Below, piece by piece: positions 6,369-9,415 of a DNA stretch of 9,415 nt. Both the position numbers and the translations under genes were made by a program. The DNA is from Bacteroidota bacterium (GTDB lineage: Bacteria; Bacteroidota; Bacteroidia; Bacteroidales; UBA932), in the NCBI GenBank assembly GCA_009778375.1, contig WRJW01000181.1, forward strand, positions 1-9,415. Direction: 5' to 3'. Each line of letters opens with the position of its first letter. Within the stretch, counting starts at the first letter, position 1. Under the pieces are notes generated by a model. That model was not told the DNA's origin. It ran no database searches and saw only the letters and a list, made by a program, of their open reading frames with translations.

Positions 6369-8090
6369 TTATGCGATTTCGTCCTCGGTTAATTGAGAAT
6401 GGACAATTTCTTTATAGATGTCGTTGGTTTGGAGCAATTGATCGTGGGTGCCGATTCCGGTAATACGTCCTTGATCCATAACCAAAATCCGGTCGGCATG
6501 CATGATGCTGCTTACCCGTTGGGCCACCACCAATACGGTGGAGGTGATCGTCTCCTCCTTTAGGGCCATCCTGAGTCGGGCGTCGGTATGGTAATCGAGG
6601 GCCGAAAAACAGTCGTCAAAGAGGTAGATTTTTGGTTTGCGCACCAAAGCGCGGGCAATGGAGAGGCGCTGTTTTTCTCCTCCGGATAAATTTTTTCCTC
6701 CCTGGGCAATCTCCGAATCGTACCCGTCGGGCATCTGTTCAATAAATTCCGAAGCCTGGGCAATGGCACAGGCGTGCCGAACCTCTTCGTCGGTGGCATC
6801 CTGCTTGCCCTTGCGGATGTTGTCGTAAATGGTTCCGGAGAACAAAACGGTATGTTGGGGCACGTAGGCAATGTGGGCGCGCAACGTCTCCTGAGAAAAT
6901 TGACGGATGTTTTGCCCGTCCAAAAGAATCGCTCCTCGCTCTACATCGTAATAACGGAGGATAAGGTCGAGTAAGGCCGATTTTCCCGCCCCCGTTCCGC
7001 CGATTACCGCAATGGTTTCTCCGGGGCAGGCCCTAAAGGAAATATGCTGTAACGACGGATTTTCTGCTTGCTGATACCTAAAAGTCACATCGTCAAAAGT
7101 CAGGTTTCCGGTTATTTGGGTCGGAGTTACGGGATGATCCGGGTCGGATACGGTCGGTTGCTGGGCAAAAACGGCGTTGATGCGTTCGGACGATGCCATG
7201 GCGCGAGGGAGGAGGACAAAAATCATCGTCATCATCATCAACGACATGAATATTTGCATGGCGTACTGGATAAATGCCATCATATCCCCGATTTGGAGGG
7301 TGCCGGCGTCGATACGGGAGGAGGATGCCCAAATAATGACGATAATCAATACGTTCATGATCAACATGGTTCCGGGGCCTAACAGGGCCAACAGCCGGTT
7401 TGCGCGTAACGCATGCTCCATAAGCTGCCGGTTGGCGGCGGCAAACCTTCTTTTTTCGTAACCTACACGGCTAAAGGCGCGAATAATGCGTATCCCGGAC
7501 AGGTGTTCGCGCAAAACTAAATTGAGGGCATCAATCTTCTTTTGCATGCTCCTAAAGAGCGGCAACGATCTTTTGCTGATGAAGAAGACGAGAAAGACGA
7601 CTATCGGAAGAAAAGCGAGCAACATCAGGGAGAGGTGCCGGTCGGTATGCACCGCCATCACAATGGCGCCGACAAAGATAAGGGGAGAACGCATCATTAC
7701 GCGCTGGGCCATAAATACGGTAAATTGTACCTGTTGTACGTCGTTGGTGGTTCGGGTGATGAGCGAAGAGGTGCCCAAACGGTTGAATTCTTCCAACGCA
7801 AAGTGCGATATGTGCGTAAAGAGTCCGGACCGGAGCTCCCTTCCAAATCCGGTGGCCGTGCGCGAAGCAAAAAAACCGCCGATGACGGAACAGGCAATCC
7901 CCCCCAAAGCCACCCCTAACATCCTTAAACCGTATCGAAAAATCACCGAGGTGTCGTGCAGGGCGATTCCCTGATTGACAATGCGGGCCATAAAAGCGGG
8001 GAGCAACAGATCGGTCACAACCTGCACAAAAAGGAGTGTAAGGGTCAACAATATGAAGAATCGGAACGGTTTAAGGTATTTGAAAATCAT
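6369..8090 (-). CDS. ABC exporter half-transporter with degenerate ATP site (heterodimer subunit)
   Basis: This 573-residue protein is the partner of the gene that follows it by 2 bases. It has a six-helix membrane domain (hydrophobic stretches near 11-30, 56-76, 134-148, 152-172, 238-256 and a Met-rich one near 273-295), with FNRLGTSSLITRTTNDV in the cytoplasmic loop. The ATPase domain starts at about 329. Walker A GGTGAGKS (364-371) and signature LSGGE (468-472) are intact. The Walker B motif reads IYLFDDCFSALD, with Asp (about 493) where the catalytic Glu should be, and the H-loop reads VVAQRVSS, with Gln (about 524) replacing His. These substitutions define the degenerate-site subunit of heterodimeric exporters and do not indicate decay, since the frame is intact. 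The ATG at 8090 gives the usual N-terminus MIFKYLKPFRF. It is first in the pair, after a 75-base gap. Confidence 0.93.
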   Translation of the reverse strand: MIFKYLKPFRFFILLTLTLLFVQVVTDLLLPAFMARIVNQGIALHDTSVIFRYGLRMLGVALGGIACSVIGGFFASRTATGFGRELRSGLFTHISHFALEEFNRLGTSSLITRTTNDVQQVQFTVFMAQRVMMRSPLIFVGAIVMAVHTDRHLSLMLLAFLPIVVFLVFFISKRSLPLFRSMQKKIDALNLVLREHLSGIRIIRAFSRVGYEKRRFAAANRQLMEHALRANRLLALLGPGTMLIMNVLIIVIIWASSSRIDAGTLQIGDMMAFIQYAMQIFMSLMMMTMIFVLLPRAMASSERINAVFAQQPTVSDPDHPVTPTQITGNLTFDDVTFRYQQAENPSLQHISFRACPGETIAVIGGTGAGKSALLDLILRYYDVERGAILLDGQNIRQFSQETLRAHIAYVPQHTVLFSGTIYDNIRKGKQDATDEEVRHACAIAQASEFIEQMPDGYDSEIAQGGKNLSGGEKQRLSIARALVRKPKIYLFDDCFSALDYHTDARLRMALKEETITSTVLVVAQRVSSIMHADRILVMDQGRITGIGTHDQLLQTNDIYKEIVHSQLTEDEIA

Positions 8091-8095
8091 GGGTG

Positions 8096-8103
8096 CAAAA
8101 ATA
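8096..8103 (-). promoter_or_regulatory. Possible Bacteroidota -7 promoter box for the ABC exporter pair
   Basis: On the minus strand the sequence is TATTTTTG, an exact match to the Bacteroidota -7 consensus TAnnTTTG. No TTTG -33 element is found about 19-21 bases upstream, where the sequence is A/G-rich. Only 5 bases (CACCC) separate the box from the exporter ATG, so transcription from it would start at or very near the start codon. Either the message is nearly leaderless or the match is fortuitous in AT-rich DNA. Confidence 0.3.
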
Positions 8104-8107
8104 CGAT

Positions 8108-8140
8108 TTTCGTCTATTTTTTCCCCGCTTTCGTCAATTT
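8108..8140. repeat. Pair of 12-base direct repeats, 21-base period, upstream of the ABC exporter pair
   Basis: The + strand reads TTTCGTCTATTT at 8108-8119 and TTTCGTCAATTT at 8129-8140, 11 of 12 identical. On the strand of the exporter genes these are AAATTGACGAAA and AAATAGACGAAA. The 21-base period is two helical turns, so a protein bound to both would sit on one face of the DNA. The position, 18-50 bases before the exporter ATG, suits an operator or activator site. That role is inference; the short AT-rich units could arise by chance. Confidence 0.45.
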
Positions 8141-8159
8141 ACACCTGCATGTACACCTG
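8140..8159. repeat. Pair of perfect 8-base direct repeats with CATG spacer
   Basis: TACACCTG occurs at 8140-8147 and again at 8152-8159, separated by CATG, giving a 12-base period. It lies 50-69 bases upstream of the exporter start and abuts the pair of 12-base repeats, just after the pepT stop. It could be a second regulator site or a short tandem duplication; no function can be assigned from sequence. Confidence 0.45.
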
Positions 8160-8165
8160 AAAAAA

Positions 8166-9407
8166 TCAGACCGGACGGGCGTCATTTTCCGCATAAAGCC
8201 TAATCAGATGCAGCATCACCTCAGCGGCTTTTTCCATACTTTCTAAAGGGAGGTACTCCAATTTTCCGTGAAAGTTGTGGCCGCCGGCAAAAATGTTGGG
8301 GCAGGGGAGGCCCATAAAGGAGAGCCTTGCCCCGTCTGTTCCGCCGCGTATGGGCTTGACAATAGGGGTAACAGAGGCCATTTCCATCGCTTTAATCGCT
8401 TTTTCTACCACGTGGTAGTGCGGCTCTACCTGTTTGCGCATATTGTAGTATTGATCCTTGAGTTCCAAAGTGACGGTGTGGTTCCCGTATTTGTTGTTGA
8501 TATGTTGCACGCATTGGGTTAAAAATGCCTTTTTCTGTTCAAATTTGGCAGCATCGTGGTCGCGGATAATGTATTGTGCCGATGCTTCTTCTACCGTTCC
8601 GTTCAACTGTGTCAGGTGGTAAAAGCCTTCGTAATGGTCGGTATGTTCGGGGCGTTCAACGCTCGGCAGCAGGGCATTCAGTTCTATTCCTATCAATATT
8701 GCATTGAGCATCTTGTTTTTGGCATAACCCGGATGGAGGTTTCTGCCCTGAATATGGATTTTGGCCGACGCGGCGTTAAAGTTTTCATACTCTAATTCTC
8801 CCACCTGACTTCCATCTAAAGTATAAGCGTAATCGGCGCCAAAAGCAGGTACGTCAAATTTATCTACCCCGCGCCCGATCTCTTCGTCGGGGGTAAAACC
8901 GATTTTAATATCTCCATGCTTAAAGTCAGGATGTTGCATCAGGTACTGCACGGCATACATGATGGCCGCAATCCCCGCTTTATCGTCGGCGCCCAACAGC
9001 GTAGTCCCGTCGGTGGTAATGATGGTTTGGCCTTTGTATTGGCTCATTTCGGGAAAATCGGCAGGGTCCAGCACGATGTTTTTCTCTTGGTGCAGCACAA
9101 TAGGCTGTCCATCCCAGTTTTTGATAATCCGGGGACGAATGTCGGCTCCGGAAGCATCGGGCGCTGTGTCTACATGGGCAATGAATCCGACTGCGGGAAC
9201 TTTGAGCGTTATATTGGAAGGAATAGAGGCCATCACGTAGCCGTATTCGTCAAGGCGGGCATTGGAAATACCCATTTCGTGCAATTCTTTAACTAATTGT
9301 GCGGAGAGGATTAACTGCTTTTGGGTGCTGGGCTGCGTTTGGGATTCGGGATCGGAGGCGGTATCAAAAGAGATGTACCGTAAAAATTTATCTAAAATGG
9401 ATTCCAT
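8166..9407 (-). CDS. pepT: Peptidase T (zinc tripeptide aminopeptidase)
   Basis: Peptidase T is a cytoplasmic M20B metallopeptidase that removes the N-terminal residue from tripeptides. The 413-residue length matches the family (about 405-415). Metal and catalytic motifs appear in the expected order: AHVDTAPD (His about 78, Asp about 80), LGADDKAG (Asp about 141), FTPDEEIGRG (the EE pair about 175-176, the first the likely general base), YTLDGSQVGELEYENF (Asp about 198) and GGHNFHGKLEYLP (His about 380). The dimerisation lid domain lies between about residues 210 and 325, with NLHPGYAKNKM. PIRGGTDGARLSFMGLPCPN near the C-terminus is a hallmark of PepT. The ATG at 9407 opens the standard N-terminus; its promoter lies outside the window. 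The gene is complete, without truncation, and is read in the same direction as the ABC pair 75 bases downstream. Confidence 0.96.
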   Translation of the reverse strand: MESILDKFLRYISFDTASDPESQTQPSTQKQLILSAQLVKELHEMGISNARLDEYGYVMASIPSNITLKVPAVGFIAHVDTAPDASGADIRPRIIKNWDGQPIVLHQEKNIVLDPADFPEMSQYKGQTIITTDGTTLLGADDKAGIAAIMYAVQYLMQHPDFKHGDIKIGFTPDEEIGRGVDKFDVPAFGADYAYTLDGSQVGELEYENFNAASAKIHIQGRNLHPGYAKNKMLNAILIGIELNALLPSVERPEHTDHYEGFYHLTQLNGTVEEASAQYIIRDHDAAKFEQKKAFLTQCVQHINNKYGNHTVTLELKDQYYNMRKQVEPHYHVVEKAIKAMEMASVTPIVKPIRGGTDGARLSFMGLPCPNIFAGGHNFHGKLEYLPLESMEKAAEVMLHLIRLYAENDARPV

Positions 9408-9415
9408 AACATTGA

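Noticed and set aside
7486..7974. A 162-residue open frame on the + strand antisense to the first exporter gene
   Set aside because: It lies wholly within a well-supported ABC transporter gene on the other strand. Its translation is rich in Arg, Cys and Ser with no recognisable domain, so it is a shadow frame.
6369..8090. Possible decayed (pseudo) ABC transporter because of the missing catalytic Glu and H-loop His
   Set aside because: The reading frame is full length, Walker A and the signature are intact, and the exact substitutions match the degenerate-site subunits of known heterodimeric exporters, with a complementary partner 2 bases downstream.
4540..8090. The exporter pair supplying the missing ATPase for the MacB-type permease
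   Set aside because: Its ATPase domains are fused to their own six-helix membrane domains and belong to a different ABC exporter type. They are also transcribed from the opposite strand.
1..9415. Mobile elements, CRISPR arrays, tRNA or rRNA genes, attachment sites
   Set aside because: No transposase or integrase frames, no terminal inverted repeats, no regularly spaced repeat arrays and no RNA gene signatures were seen. The window is almost completely filled by seven protein genes.

Overview
The window looks like ordinary chromosomal DNA from a Bacteroidota organism, most likely Bacteroidales. This rests on recognised protein family style: a DsbD-like thioredoxin tail, a MacB-type permease with an acidic linker, a TolC-like protein whose mature form would start with Gln, and an ABC exporter pair with the EKxKDFKGTL N-terminal motif. 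Start codons also lack strong Shine-Dalgarno sequences and base composition is fairly balanced. The genus cannot be named from this sequence alone. There is no rRNA, tRNA, CRISPR array, insertion sequence or phage gene, and coding density is very high: the longest non-coding gap is 75 bases.

Left half (1-4543, + strand). The 3' end of a DsbD-like thiol:disulfide protein with a CSNC thioredoxin active site runs off the left edge. Nine bases later comes a tripartite efflux cassette: a HlyD/MacA-type membrane fusion protein (475-1692), a MacB/FtsX-type ABC permease without its own ATPase domain (1699-3039), and a TolC-type outer membrane protein (3032-4543). Spacing is 6 bases and then an 8-base overlap, so these three are almost certainly one operon. 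Together they would form an inner-membrane to outer-membrane pump, but the ATPase is not encoded among them.

Right half (4540-9407, - strand). Reading right to left: a peptidase T (pepT, 8166-9407), a 75-base gap with two nested pairs of direct repeats and a possible -7 box, and then two half-size ABC exporters (6369-8090 and 4540-6366) separated by 2 bases. The first has a degenerate ATP site (Asp for the catalytic Glu, Gln for the H-loop His). The second has intact catalytic residues but an altered signature motif. This is the complementary pattern of a heterodimeric exporter with one consensus and one degenerate ATP site.

The two halves converge tail to tail. The TolC stop (TAA) and the ABC exporter stop (TAG on the other strand) overlap at 4540-4543, with only a weak candidate terminator embedded in the opposing gene. 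I see no clearly new biological system. The points most worth checking are the repeat-bearing 75-base regulatory gap, the missing ATPase of the MacB-type pump, and the overlapping convergent ends.
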